Shown one piece after another: positions 1 to 7,955 of a stretch of 64,000 bases of DNA. How positions within the stretch are numbered: position 1 is the stretch's first letter; each line of letters begins with the position of its first letter. The notes under the pieces were generated by a model. That model did not search any database and was not told where the DNA came from. It saw only the letters and a program-made list of their open reading frames with translations. Origin of the DNA: Pseudomonas sp. MIACH (GTDB lineage Bacteria > Pseudomonadota > Gammaproteobacteria > Pseudomonadales > Pseudomonadaceae); assembly GCF_001269925.1 (NCBI RefSeq), contig NZ_LHVO01000056.1:248001-312000 (forward strand), given 5' to 3'. Made by a program: the position numbers and the translations under genes.

Positions 1-447
1 CAAGGCCCCAACGGCCCGCTGGTACCGGAGTTGAAAGAGATGTTCCCGGACGCGCCGTACATCGCCCGCCCAGGCCAGATCAATGCCTGGGACAACGAAG
101 ACTTCGTCAAGGCGATCAAGGCCACCGGCCGCAAGCAGATCATCATTGCCGGTGTAGTCACGGATGTGTGCGTAGCGTTCCCGACCTTGTCGGCGCTGGC
201 GGAAGGGTTTGAGGTGTTTGTGGTGACCGATGCCTCCGGCACGTTCAACACCACGGTGCAGCAGGCAGCGTGGAGCCGGATGACCCAGGCCGGTGCGCAG
301 TTGATGAACTGGTTCTCGGTGGCGTGTGAGCTGCACCGCGACTGGCGCAACGATATCGAAGGCCTGGGCAATCTGTTGTCCCAGCGCATTCCCAACTATC
401 GCAACTTGATGAATGGATATGCGGCGCTGACGGCTCACCAGAAGTAA
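1..447 (+). CDS. Isochorismatase-family (YcaC-like) hydrolase, 3' part only
   Basis: The frame is open from base 1 to TAA at 445-447, so the N-terminus lies outside the window and about 148 codons are visible. The stretch AGVVTDVCVAFPTLSALAEG carries the nucleophile cysteine of the cysteine-hydrolase (isochorismatase) fold in its usual setting after a hydrophobic strand, followed by FEVFVVTDASGTFN. The long C-terminal part after this (MTQAGAQLMNWFSVACEL...) resembles the YcaC subgroup, whose substrate is unknown. The first catalytic Asp would be upstream of the window. A hairpin follows the stop. Family assignment is firm; the physiological substrate cannot be inferred. Confidence 0.85.
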   Translation, partial: QGPNGPLVPELKEMFPDAPYIARPGQINAWDNEDFVKAIKATGRKQIIIAGVVTDVCVAFPTLSALAEGFEVFVVTDASGTFNTTVQQAAWSRMTQAGAQLMNWFSVACELHRDWRNDIEGLGNLLSQRIPNYRNLMNGYAALTAHQK

Positions 448-466
448 GCCAGCCGCGATTCGCGAT

Positions 467-493
467 AAGCCTGCCCTGAAAAGCAGGCTTTCG
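467..493 (+). terminator. Intrinsic terminator after the hydrolase
   Basis: AAGCCTGC (467-474) and GCAGGCTT (483-490) form a perfect 8-bp stem around an 8-nt loop, followed by TCGTTATT. It starts about 20 nt after the hydrolase stop. The U tract is interrupted, so it may be of moderate strength. Confidence 0.6.
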
Positions 494-672
494 TTATTCA
501 ACCGAGCGTCCAACTCGAGTGGCTCCTTAAAACCCTGTTACGCAGCGTGCAGCAGGTATCCAAGGCGACAGCGACACGACACCTGACTGACCTGCTGGAA
601 AAAAACTGCCTGGTTCGTCTCCCCGTAGGCGGCCGCAGCACGCGTTATCAGGTCAATACAGGGGGCGAGTGA
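484..672 (+). pseudogene. Remnant of a Fic-family protein C-terminus (winged helix)
   Basis: Frame 1 is open from after the TAA at 466-468 to TGA at 670-672 but has no start codon or ribosome binding site. It encodes VQQVSKATATRHLTDLLEKN, then CLVRLPVGGRSTRYQV. The pattern 'VSKATATR-L-DL-EKG-L...GGGRSTRY' is what I know from the C-terminal helix-turn-helix of Fic/DOC-family (DUF4172-type) AMPylases. The Fic domain itself with its HPFxxGNGR motif is absent, so this is a decayed tail of about 60 codons. The fold assignment rests on motif memory only. Confidence 0.55.
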
Positions 673-757
673 CACCCCACTCATTTGCCGCTCATTTGCC
701 CAGAATCCCCATGTCTGCTAGTGTCGCGCCGGTTTACCGTCTACCGGAATAGCCGCC

Positions 758-1000
758 ATGGCCCGCAAAAAAGTTGCACTCGATTTCGAACAATCCCTCG
801 CCGACCTGCAAACATTGGTCGAGCGTCTGGAGAACGGCGAGTTGTCGCTGGAGGACTCGCTGACGGCGTTTGAGCAAGGCATCGGCCTGACCCGTGACTG
901 CCAGAGCGCGTTGGCGCAGGCGGAGCAGAAGGTCCAGGTGTTGCTGGAGCGTGACGGGGAGTTGGCCGAAGAACCTTTCGATGCGGAACAGCCGGAATGA
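758..1000 (+). CDS. xseB: Exodeoxyribonuclease VII small subunit
   Basis: An 80-residue acidic protein starting MARKKVALDFEQSLADLQ, with the family core LVERLENGELSLEDSLTAFEQGIGL and a coiled-coil-like C-terminus. XseB binds several copies per XseA to make exonuclease VII, which degrades single-stranded DNA from both ends to oligonucleotides in the cytoplasm. The length is normal for the family. Its TGA overlaps the ATG of ispA by 4 nt (ATGA), so the two are translationally coupled, the usual xseB-ispA-dxs arrangement. xseA is not in this window. Confidence 0.95.
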   Translation: MARKKVALDFEQSLADLQTLVERLENGELSLEDSLTAFEQGIGLTRDCQSALAQAEQKVQVLLERDGELAEEPFDAEQPE

Positions 1001-1884
1001 TCGACGCGTATCAGGCCAGTAGCCAAGCCCGGGTGAATGCGGCGCTGGAGCCCTTGTTTGTTGCGCCAAGCCCGGAAATGAAGCGCCTCTATGAAGCCAT
1101 GCGCTACAGCGTGATGAATGGCGGCAAGCGTGTGCGCCCATTGCTGGCCTATGCGGCCTGTGAAGCGCTGGGCGCGCCGGCCGAGCAGGCCAACGGTGCA
1201 GCCTGTGCGGTCGAGTTGATTCACGCGTATTCCCTGGTACACGACGATTTACCGGCGATGGACGATGACGATCTGCGCCGCGGCCAGCCCACCACCCATA
1301 AAGCCTTTGATGAAGCCTATGCGATCCTGGCCGGTGATGGCTTGCAGAGCCTGGCGTTCAGCGCGTTGCTGGACCCACGTTTGAGCAGCGCCAACGCCGA
1401 GATCCGCCTGCGCATGGTCACGGCCCTGGCCCTGGCTGCCGGCCCTGCGGGCATGGTCGGCGGACAGGCGATCGACATGGGTTCGGTCAGCCTCAAGCTG
1501 GATCAAAAGGCCCTTGAACACATGCATCGCCACAAGACCGGCGCGCTGATCGAAGCCGCCGTCCACCTGGGCGCCCTGGCCAGCGGGCGTGCCGAAACCG
1601 CGCAACTCACGGCGCTGCAGACCTATTCCCGGGCCGTGGGCCTGGCGTTCCAGGTGCAGGACGATATTCTCGACGTGGAAAGCGATACCGCGACCCTGGG
1701 CAAACGCCAAGGTGCCGATATCGCACGGGACAAACCGACTTATCCTGCACTGCTCGGACTGGAAGCCGCCAAGGCCTACGCCATCGAACTACGCGATCAA
1801 GCGCTGGATGCCCTGCGACCTTTCGACGCGGCGGCCGAGCCGCTGCGTGACCTGGCGCGGTATATCGTCGAACGCCGCCACTGA
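997..1884 (+). CDS. ispA: Farnesyl diphosphate synthase (geranyltranstransferase)
   Basis: This 295-residue polyprenyl synthetase condenses IPP with DMAPP and GPP to give farnesyl diphosphate for ubiquinone, undecaprenyl phosphate and other isoprenoids. The first aspartate-rich motif reads HDDLPAMDDDDLRRG (about residues 84-98) and the second QDDILD (about 222-227); GGKRVRP near residue 43 is the IPP-binding segment. The ATG lies inside the end of xseB. Product and gene order agree with dxs just downstream, although dxs also has its own promoter-like sequence. Complete, with no anomalies. Confidence 0.96.
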   Translation: MIDAYQASSQARVNAALEPLFVAPSPEMKRLYEAMRYSVMNGGKRVRPLLAYAACEALGAPAEQANGAACAVELIHAYSLVHDDLPAMDDDDLRRGQPTTHKAFDEAYAILAGDGLQSLAFSALLDPRLSSANAEIRLRMVTALALAAGPAGMVGGQAIDMGSVSLKLDQKALEHMHRHKTGALIEAAVHLGALASGRAETAQLTALQTYSRAVGLAFQVQDDILDVESDTATLGKRQGADIARDKPTYPALLGLEAAKAYAIELRDQALDALRPFDAAAEPLRDLARYIVERRH

Positions 1885-1949
1885 TTACGGCGGCCATTGC
1901 AGCCGCATATCAGCCAAGTTCGGCGCTCTGCGTGGGCAGTTTGCGATGC

Positions 1950-1978
1950 TTGAGGTAAACTGCCGCCTCTTCTATACC
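1950..1978 (+). promoter_or_regulatory. Sigma-70-type promoter for dxs
   Basis: TTGAGG (1950-1955), a 17-bp spacer, then TATACC (1973-1978) directly followed by TATAAC. It lies in the 110-bp gap between ispA and dxs, about 15 bp before the dxs ATG, so the leader would be very short. Prediction from the sequence only. Confidence 0.5.
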
Positions 1979-1994
1979 TATAACGATTCGCCTG

Positions 1995-3893
1995 ATGCCC
2001 ACGACGTTTCAAGAGATTCCCCGCAAGCGCCCGTCCACGCCCCTGCTCGACCGTGCTGCCACGCCGGACGGCCTGCGTCGTCTGGGTGAAGCCGAGCTGG
2101 AAACCCTGGCCGATGAGTTGCGCCTGGAATTGCTCTACACGGTCGGCCAGACCGGTGGGCATTTCGGTGCCGGCCTGGGCGTCATCGAGCTGACCATCGC
2201 GTTGCACTACGTGTTCGACACCCCGGATGACCGGCTGGTGTGGGACGTGGGCCATCAGGCGTATCCGCACAAGATCCTCACGGGCCGCCGCGAGCGCATG
2301 GCGACTCTGCGCCAGAAAGACGGTGTTGCCGCCTTCCCGCGCCGCTCGGAAAGCGAGTACGACACCTTTGGCGTCGGCCACTCCAGCACCTCGATCAGCG
2401 CAGCGCTGGGCATGGCGATTGCCGCCCGCCTGCAAGGCAGCGACCGCAAGGCGATTGCCGTGATCGGTGATGGCGCGCTGACCGCCGGCATGGCCTTCGA
2501 AGCACTGAACCATGCGCCGGAAGTGAACGCCAACATGTTGGTGATCCTGAACGACAACGACATGTCGATCTCGCGCAATGTCGGCGGCCTGTCCAATTAC
2601 CTGGCCAAGATTCTCTCCAGCCGCACCTATGCCAGCATGCGCGAAGGCAGCAAAAAAGTGCTCTCGCGCCTGCCTGGCGCGTGGGAAATTGCCCGGCGTA
2701 CCGAAGAATATGCCAAGGGCATGCTGGTCCCCGGCACGCTGTTCGAAGAACTGGGCTGGAACTACATCGGCCCCATCGACGGCCATGACCTGCCGACCCT
2801 GATTGCCACGCTGCGCAACATGCGCGACCTCAAGGGCCCGCAGTTCCTGCATATCGTCACCAAGAAAGGCAAAGGCTTCGCGCCGGCGGAAGTCGACCCG
2901 ATCGGCTACCACGCGATCACCAAGCTGGAACCGGTGGACGCTCCCGCCGCGGCGCCGAAAAAAGCCAGCGGGCCGAAGTACTCCGGCGTGTTCGGCGAAT
3001 GGCTGTGTGACATGGCCACCGCCGACCCGCGCCTGGTGGGCATTACCCCGGCGATGAAGGAAGGCTCCGACCTGGTGGCGTTCAGCGAGCGTTTCCCGCT
3101 GCGCTATTTCGACGTGGCCATTGCCGAGCAGCACGCTGTCACGTTCGCCGCTGGCATGGCCTGCGAAGGCGCCAAGCCTGTCGTGGCGATCTACTCAACG
3201 TTCCTGCAACGCGGTTACGACCAGTTGGTGCATGACGTCGCGGTGCAGAACCTCGACGTGCTGTTTGCCATCGACCGCGCCGGTTTAGTCGGTGAAGACG
3301 GCCCGACTCACGCGGGCAGCTTCGACTTGTCCTACTTACGTTGCATCCCCGGCATGCTGGTGATGACGCCGAGCGACGAAAACGAACTGCGCAAGATGCT
3401 CAGCACCGGCCACCTGTATAACGGCCCGGCCGCCGTGCGTTACCCACGGGGCAACGGCCCGAATGCGCTGATCGAGAAAGACCTGGAACCGATTGAAATC
3501 GGCAAGGGTATTGTGCGTCGCCAGGGCAGCAAGGCTGCATTCCTGGTGTTTGGCGTGCAATTGGCCGAAGCGCTCAAGGTGGCCGAGAAGATCGACGCCA
3601 CCGTGGTCGACATGCGCTTCGTCAAGCCGCTGGATGAAGCCTTGGTGCGCGAAATCGCCGCTAGCCATGAGCTGCTGGTGACCGTCGAAGAAAACGCCAT
3701 CATGGGCGGTGCCGGTGCGGCAGTCAGTGAGTTCCTGGCGCGGGAGAATATCCTCAAGTCGGTACTACACCTGGGCTTGCCGGATGCGTATGTCGAACAC
3801 GCCAAACCGGCGCAGATGCTGGCCGAGTGCGGGCTGGATGAAGCAGGGATCGAGGCTTCGGTGCGCGAGCGCCTAGCGCTGCTGGCCCAGTAG
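1995..3893 (+). CDS. dxs: 1-deoxy-D-xylulose-5-phosphate synthase
   Basis: A 632-residue thiamine-diphosphate enzyme that condenses pyruvate with glyceraldehyde 3-phosphate, the first step of the MEP isoprenoid pathway; DXP also feeds thiamine and pyridoxal synthesis. Seen: the N-terminal GHQAYPHKILTGR, the ThDP/Mg motif GDGALTAGMAFEALNHA...NDNDMSIS (about residues 157-195), and the central pyrimidine-domain segment IAEQHAVTFAAGMA carrying the catalytic Glu (about residue 376). Normal length. It follows ispA in the same direction and is followed by a REP hairpin that may also protect or end the transcript. Confidence 0.97.
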   Translation: MPTTFQEIPRKRPSTPLLDRAATPDGLRRLGEAELETLADELRLELLYTVGQTGGHFGAGLGVIELTIALHYVFDTPDDRLVWDVGHQAYPHKILTGRRERMATLRQKDGVAAFPRRSESEYDTFGVGHSSTSISAALGMAIAARLQGSDRKAIAVIGDGALTAGMAFEALNHAPEVNANMLVILNDNDMSISRNVGGLSNYLAKILSSRTYASMREGSKKVLSRLPGAWEIARRTEEYAKGMLVPGTLFEELGWNYIGPIDGHDLPTLIATLRNMRDLKGPQFLHIVTKKGKGFAPAEVDPIGYHAITKLEPVDAPAAAPKKASGPKYSGVFGEWLCDMATADPRLVGITPAMKEGSDLVAFSERFPLRYFDVAIAEQHAVTFAAGMACEGAKPVVAIYSTFLQRGYDQLVHDVAVQNLDVLFAIDRAGLVGEDGPTHAGSFDLSYLRCIPGMLVMTPSDENELRKMLSTGHLYNGPAAVRYPRGNGPNALIEKDLEPIEIGKGIVRRQGSKAAFLVFGVQLAEALKVAEKIDATVVDMRFVKPLDEALVREIAASHELLVTVEENAIMGGAGAAVSEFLARENILKSVLHLGLPDAYVEHAKPAQMLAECGLDEAGIEASVRERLALLAQ

Positions 3894-3905
3894 AAACCGG
3901 GACCC

Positions 3906-3953
3906 AATGTGGGAGGGGCGGTGCGACGATTCGACTCGCACCCTCCCACATTT
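3906..3953. repeat. REP-type hairpin between dxs and btuB
   Basis: AATGTGGGAGGG (3906-3917) pairs with CCCTCCCACATT (3941-3952), and an inner GGTGCGA/TCGCACC extends the stem, leaving a 2-nt bulge. The GTGGGAGGG head is shared with the REPIN at 21281-21372, so this is a single or degenerate member of that family. It lies 13 bp after the dxs stop and 35 bp before the btuB start. Confidence 0.7.
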
Positions 3954-3986
3954 GATTGGTGCCATCTTCAACGCTATGGACAGCCC

Positions 3987-5876
3987 ATGAAACACCTGTA
4001 CCTTGCCCTGCTGCTTCTGCCCTCCCCTGAATTGCTCGCCGACACCCGCGACAACGCCCTGAAACTCCCCGACGTCGTTATCAGCGCCAACCGTCAGGTT
4101 CAGGCACGCAACGACAGCAGCGCCGCCAACACCGTGTTCACCCGCGACGACATCGACCGCCTGCAACCCACCAGCCTCACCGACCTGCTCAGCCGTGTGC
4201 CCGGTGTACAAGTCGCACCCTCCGGTGGCCGTGGCAGTTTGCCGGGCATCTACCTGCGGGGCACCAAGTCGGCCCAAAGCCTGGTGCTGGTCGACGGCCA
4301 GCGCATCGCCAACACCACGTCCGGCGACAGCGGCCTGCAATACCTCAATGTCGATCAGATTGAGCGGGTGGAAGTGCTGCGCGGCTCGCGCTCGGTAATC
4401 TACGGCAGCGACGCGATCGGTGGGGTGATCCAGGTATTCACCCGGCGTAATGCCGAGCAGGGCGTGCAACCGCGCGTGAAGCTGGGGTTCGGCAGCCATA
4501 ACACCTGGCAGCGCAGCCTCGGCCTTTCGGGTGGTGACGAACAGACACGCTTCAACCTGGGCGCGAGCCTGGATGACACTGCCGGCATCAACTCCACCCA
4601 CCAGTCGTTCCCCAGCGACGGTGACCATGATGCTTATCGCAACCAGTCCGTGAGCCTGAACCTCAGCCACTCCTTCAGTGATGAACTGGAGGTGGGCTTC
4701 AATCTCTTGGATAACCGCGGCAAGTCGGAGTACGACAACAGCTTCGGCCGCTACGACACCACCACCGGGCAAACCGTCGGGCAGAAACCCTACACCGACT
4801 ACGCTGTGAGCAGTGCCAGCGGCTATATCGACGCCAGGCTCAATGAGCGCTGGCAATCGCGCCTGGAACTGGGCCACAGCGAGAACCGCGACACCAAGCG
4901 CGACACCCTCAGCAATGATTTCAGCGTGTTCAACACCTACCGCGACTCGATCAACTGGCAAAACGACCTGGCCCTGGACGACCAGAACAGCCTGATCCTC
5001 GGCGGCGACTGGTACGAAGACCGCTTCCACGGCTCCACCACGTTTACCGAAAACAGCCGCTGGAACCGCGCCGCCTTTGTGCAGCATCGCTTTCACAGCG
5101 AGTGGTTTTCCACCGAACTGGGCCTGCGTCACGACCAGAACCAGCAGTTCGGCGGGCAGAACAGCTGGAGCGGCACCCTGACCTTGCCGGTCAACCCCGA
5201 CAATGACGTGCTGCTGAGCTACAGCGAAGGCTTCCGCGCGCCGACCTTCAACGACCTCTATTATCCGGACACGAAGTACAGCAACCCCAACCTGCAGCCC
5301 GAAACATCAAAGAGCTACGAACTGCAGTGGCGCAGCCAGTTGAGTGACAGCACGCGCCTGGAGGCCTCGCTGTACCGCACCGATTTGAGCGATGCGATCA
5401 TTCTCGACCAAACCGGCAAGCCACAGAATGTGGCGTCGGCACGCATCAACGGTTTTGAGGCGGCACTCAAGCAGGACCTGTTCGGCTGGCAAGGCAACCT
5501 CGGGCTGTCACTCATCGACCCGCGCGACCGCGACAGTGGCCACACCCTGGCCCGCCGGGCGCGGCGCACATTGAGCCTGGACCTGGACCGGCAATTCGAT
5601 CAGGTGGGCCTGGGCGCCAGTTGGCAGGCGATCAGCCGCAGCTATGACGATGAAGACAACACGCAGCGCCTGGGCGGCTATGGGTTGCTCGGGCTGCGCG
5701 GGAGTTGGGCGGTGACGCGGGAAGTGGCGTTGTCGCTGAAGGTCGATAACCTGCTGGACAAGTCCTATGCGCGGGCGCGCTACAGCTACGACGATCCGGC
5801 ATTCGTCAACAATCACGATTACCGTGAAGAAGGCCGGGTGTGGATGTTTGGCGTGACCTGGACACCTGAAATCTGA
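3987..5876 (+). CDS. btuB: TonB-dependent vitamin B12 outer-membrane receptor
   Basis: About 629 residues. The ATG at 3987 is chosen because it begins a signal peptide (MKHLYLALLLLPSPELLA, cleavage near ADT); longer readings add non-signal sequence from the REP. Then comes a TonB box (LPDVVISA), a plug domain (LLSRVPGVQVAPSGG..., RVEVLRGSRSVIYGSDAIGGVIQVFTR) and a 22-strand-type barrel with the conserved segments EGFRAPTFNDLYYP and NPNLQPETSKSYELQWR. These are typical of BtuB, which imports cobalamin using TonB/ExbBD energy. The gene converges with btuF. No cobalamin riboswitch fits in the 93-bp upstream gap. Another corrinoid or siderophore ligand is possible but less likely. Confidence 0.85.
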   Translation: MKHLYLALLLLPSPELLADTRDNALKLPDVVISANRQVQARNDSSAANTVFTRDDIDRLQPTSLTDLLSRVPGVQVAPSGGRGSLPGIYLRGTKSAQSLVLVDGQRIANTTSGDSGLQYLNVDQIERVEVLRGSRSVIYGSDAIGGVIQVFTRRNAEQGVQPRVKLGFGSHNTWQRSLGLSGGDEQTRFNLGASLDDTAGINSTHQSFPSDGDHDAYRNQSVSLNLSHSFSDELEVGFNLLDNRGKSEYDNSFGRYDTTTGQTVGQKPYTDYAVSSASGYIDARLNERWQSRLELGHSENRDTKRDTLSNDFSVFNTYRDSINWQNDLALDDQNSLILGGDWYEDRFHGSTTFTENSRWNRAAFVQHRFHSEWFSTELGLRHDQNQQFGGQNSWSGTLTLPVNPDNDVLLSYSEGFRAPTFNDLYYPDTKYSNPNLQPETSKSYELQWRSQLSDSTRLEASLYRTDLSDAIILDQTGKPQNVASARINGFEAALKQDLFGWQGNLGLSLIDPRDRDSGHTLARRARRTLSLDLDRQFDQVGLGASWQAISRSYDDEDNTQRLGGYGLLGLRGSWAVTREVALSLKVDNLLDKSYARARYSYDDPAFVNNHDYREEGRVWMFGVTWTPEI

Positions 5877-5894
5877 TTGTCGCCTGGACTGGTC

Positions 5895-6683
5895 TCAGCG
5901 GCTCGGAGCAATCACCTGACACAGCCGCGCCAGCGCTTCCAGCATCTGCCCGCTGGGCCGTTCCAGGCCTTTGTCCGGAACCAGCCGCACTCGCTCCGCC
6001 ATGGTTGGCCAGGCCTTCCAGGCTTCCCTCTGCACCTGATCGCCCACCAGGATCATCTCAGGATTACGTTGCAGTACCGACTCGATGCTGACCTGCGGCG
6101 CGGGTAGCTTCAGGTCGTCAAACACGTTGCGCGCACCGCACACGCTCAGCGCGTCGCTGATGATCTGGCCGCCGCCCACGGTGTACAGCGGCTGATTCCA
6201 CACCTGATAGAACACCCGCAACGGTTCGGCACGCTGATAACGCTGACGCAACTGCACCAGGCGCTGGCGCAACTGCGCGGCCAATTGCCGGCCGGCGTCG
6301 GCGCGGCCCAGTTGCTCGGCGATGGCCTGGACCTGAGTGGTGAGTTGTTCAAGGCTATGGGGTTCGGCGACATACACCGGGATATTCAGGCGCTGCAGCT
6401 GCTCGCGCTGGGCTGGGCCGACGCTGCCGGGCCAGAGCAGGATCAGGTCGGGCCTGAGGCTCAGCAGGCGCTCCATGTCGAGCTGGCCGTAACGCCCCAC
6501 CGACGGCACGTTTGCCAGTGCCGTCGGCCGGTCGCCGCCATCGAGCACGCCCACCAACAGATCGGCAGCACCCAGTTCAGCCACGATTTCAGAAAGTGAA
6601 GGCGCCAGACTGACGACACGCTCGACCGCCAGGGCCTGGGCACTGAATGCCAGCAACAGCATCGCCAGCCAGCGGCGCATCAT
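5895..6683 (-). CDS. btuF: Periplasmic cobalamin-binding protein (BtuF-like)
   Basis: A 262-residue class III substrate-binding protein. The start at 6683 is chosen because its ATG overlaps the upstream stop (ATGA) and opens a signal peptide (MMRRWLAMLLLAFSAQALA). The mature part begins VERVVSLAPSLSEIVAELGA, the typical BtuF/FhuD opening, and continues with RPDLILLWPG, a long spanning helix rich in Gln/Leu/Arg, and YTVGGGQIISDALSVCGARN. It should deliver B12 from the periplasm to BtuCD, which is not encoded here. Third gene of a coupled unit after ribA and a membrane protein, convergent with btuB. A haem or siderophore ligand cannot be excluded, but proximity to btuB favours cobalamin. Confidence 0.85.
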   Translation of the reverse strand: MMRRWLAMLLLAFSAQALAVERVVSLAPSLSEIVAELGAADLLVGVLDGGDRPTALANVPSVGRYGQLDMERLLSLRPDLILLWPGSVGPAQREQLQRLNIPVYVAEPHSLEQLTTQVQAIAEQLGRADAGRQLAAQLRQRLVQLRQRYQRAEPLRVFYQVWNQPLYTVGGGQIISDALSVCGARNVFDDLKLPAPQVSIESVLQRNPEMILVGDQVQREAWKAWPTMAERVRLVPDKGLERPSGQMLEALARLCQVIAPSR

Positions 6684-7099
6684 CCCAACTGACGCGGGAT
6701 GCGGTAGAGGTAAAACAGCACCATCGTCGACAGCGCCAACAGGAAAAGCGGCACCGCCTCCAGGCCGACGAATACCGCCAATGCGCCCACCCACGCCGGC
6801 ACCGCCGCCACCATCAAGGCCGTGCGCCGACGGGCCGCCAGGGTGATCCAGGCGGCCGGCTCTTCAGCAGTATCAAGGGCTTTGGAAGTGGCGATCAGGG
6901 CGTGTTTATAACCGTTGAAGTAGCGCAGGCTGAGGAACATCGAGGCCACGCCGGCGATAAAGAACGGCATCGCCAGCACCGGCAGCAAAGGCTCGGCCTG
7001 GCCAAACACCAGGTTGATCACGAACAGCGGGAACAGCGCCAGGGCCAGGTACTGCCACCAGTTGAAGGACAGTCGTCGTTTCACCTGGCCACGGGTCAC
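6680..7099 (-). CDS. Conserved four-helix inner-membrane protein of unknown function
   Basis: A 139-residue protein with four hydrophobic segments, at about 15-34 (WWQYLALALFPLFVINLVFG), 38-58, 92-110 and 112-132, and basic cytoplasmic-looking loops (RYFNGYKHALIATSKALD; AARRRTA). I do not recognise a domain. Its start overlaps the ribA stop and its stop overlaps the btuF start, both by 4 nt, so the three are co-translated. I recall a similar small membrane gene between ribA and the btuF homologue of P. aeruginosa, which suggests a conserved role, perhaps linked to flavin or corrinoid handling. That link is inference. Confidence 0.75.
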   Translation of the reverse strand: MTRGQVKRRLSFNWWQYLALALFPLFVINLVFGQAEPLLPVLAMPFFIAGVASMFLSLRYFNGYKHALIATSKALDTAEEPAAWITLAARRRTALMVAAVPAWVGALAVFVGLEAVPLFLLALSTMVLFYLYRIPRQLG

Positions 7100-7713
7100 G
7101 CGCGGTCGACCTCGCCTTGATGCTCATTGCCCATCATGTGGTCGAGCTTGCTGGCCTTGGTCGCCAGGTAGAGTTTGTTGTGCGGGTTGTGCCCGGTGTG
7201 CAGCGGCACGCGCTCGGCCACGGTGATGCCCATCTCGGTCAAGGCTTTGACCTTGCGCGGGTTGTTGGTCATCAGGCGCAGGGATTTCACGCCCAGGTGC
7301 TCCAGCATCGGCAGGCAGATCGCGTAGTCACGCTGGTCGGCGGCGAAGCCCAGTCGCTCATTGGCCTCGACGGTATCGGCGCCGCCGTCTTGCAGCTCGT
7401 AGGCGCGGATCTTGTTCAGCAGGCCAATGCCACGGCCTTCCTGACGCAAATACAGCAGCACGCCACGGCCTTCACGGGCGATGGCGCGCATCGCCGCTTC
7501 CAGTTGCGAGCCGCAGTCACAGCGCTGGCTGAACAGCGCATCGCCGGTCAGGCACTCGGAGTGCACGCGACCGAGAACCGGTGCGCCATCGGCGATCTCG
7601 CCGAGGCTGAGCACAACGTGTTCGCGCCCGGTGGCTTCTTCGAGAAAGCCATTCATGGTGAACGTGGCAAAAGGGGTAGGCAGCTTGGAAGCAGCAACGA
7701 AAACGACGGGCAC
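7096..7713 (-). CDS. ribA: GTP cyclohydrolase II
   Basis: This 205-residue enzyme opens GTP to 2,5-diamino-6-ribosylamino-pyrimidinone phosphate plus formate, committing GTP to riboflavin. The zinc site is complete: CLTGDALFSQRCDCGSQ holds the three cysteines (about 54, 65, 67). It is followed by RQEGRGIGLLNKIRAYELQ, and the C-terminal MTNNPRKVKAL is also diagnostic. The start is GTG at 7713, preceded by AGGAG six bases upstream. It is needed because the second domain of RibBA in the same region lacks these cysteines. First gene of a coupled trio. Confidence 0.96.
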   Translation of the reverse strand: MPVVFVAASKLPTPFATFTMNGFLEEATGREHVVLSLGEIADGAPVLGRVHSECLTGDALFSQRCDCGSQLEAAMRAIAREGRGVLLYLRQEGRGIGLLNKIRAYELQDGGADTVEANERLGFAADQRDYAICLPMLEHLGVKSLRLMTNNPRKVKALTEMGITVAERVPLHTGHNPHNKLYLATKASKLDHMMGNEHQGEVDRA

Positions 7714-7836
7714 CGTGTGCTCCTGATTTCAGTTTTTACAAAGGCGGCCATTGTAACAGCACGTTCCTACAGACGCTTAAGCTGAATTATCGCTGTTAAA
7801 GATCAATCGGTTTGATTGGCCTTCGTGTTGATTCTA

Positions 7837-7936
7837 TGTAGGAGCGAGCTTGCTCGCGAAAATCGTCAGCGATGACGCAGGTATTCTGGGTGAACGCGGT
7901 GTCCTGGCGCTTTTCGCGAGCAAGCTCGCTCCTACA
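7837..7936. repeat. REPIN (paired inverted REP sequences), GGAGCGAGCTTGCTCGCG family
   Basis: Two perfect 26-bp inverted arms (7837-7862 and 7911-7936) around a 48-bp spacer, 100 bp in all. Each arm contains GGAGCGAGCTTGCTCGCG, a head known to me as abundant in fluorescent pseudomonads. REPINs are non-autonomous elements mobilised by RAYT transposases; no RAYT gene is in the window. It fills most of the 242-bp gap between thiL and ribA and begins about 20 bp after the thiL stop. Confidence 0.9.
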
Positions 7937-7955
7937 GGGTAGCGCGGCAGCCTAT

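Noticed and set aside
3894..3986. Cobalamin riboswitch for btuB
   Set aside because: Too little space and no B12-box-like sequence; the region is a REP hairpin.
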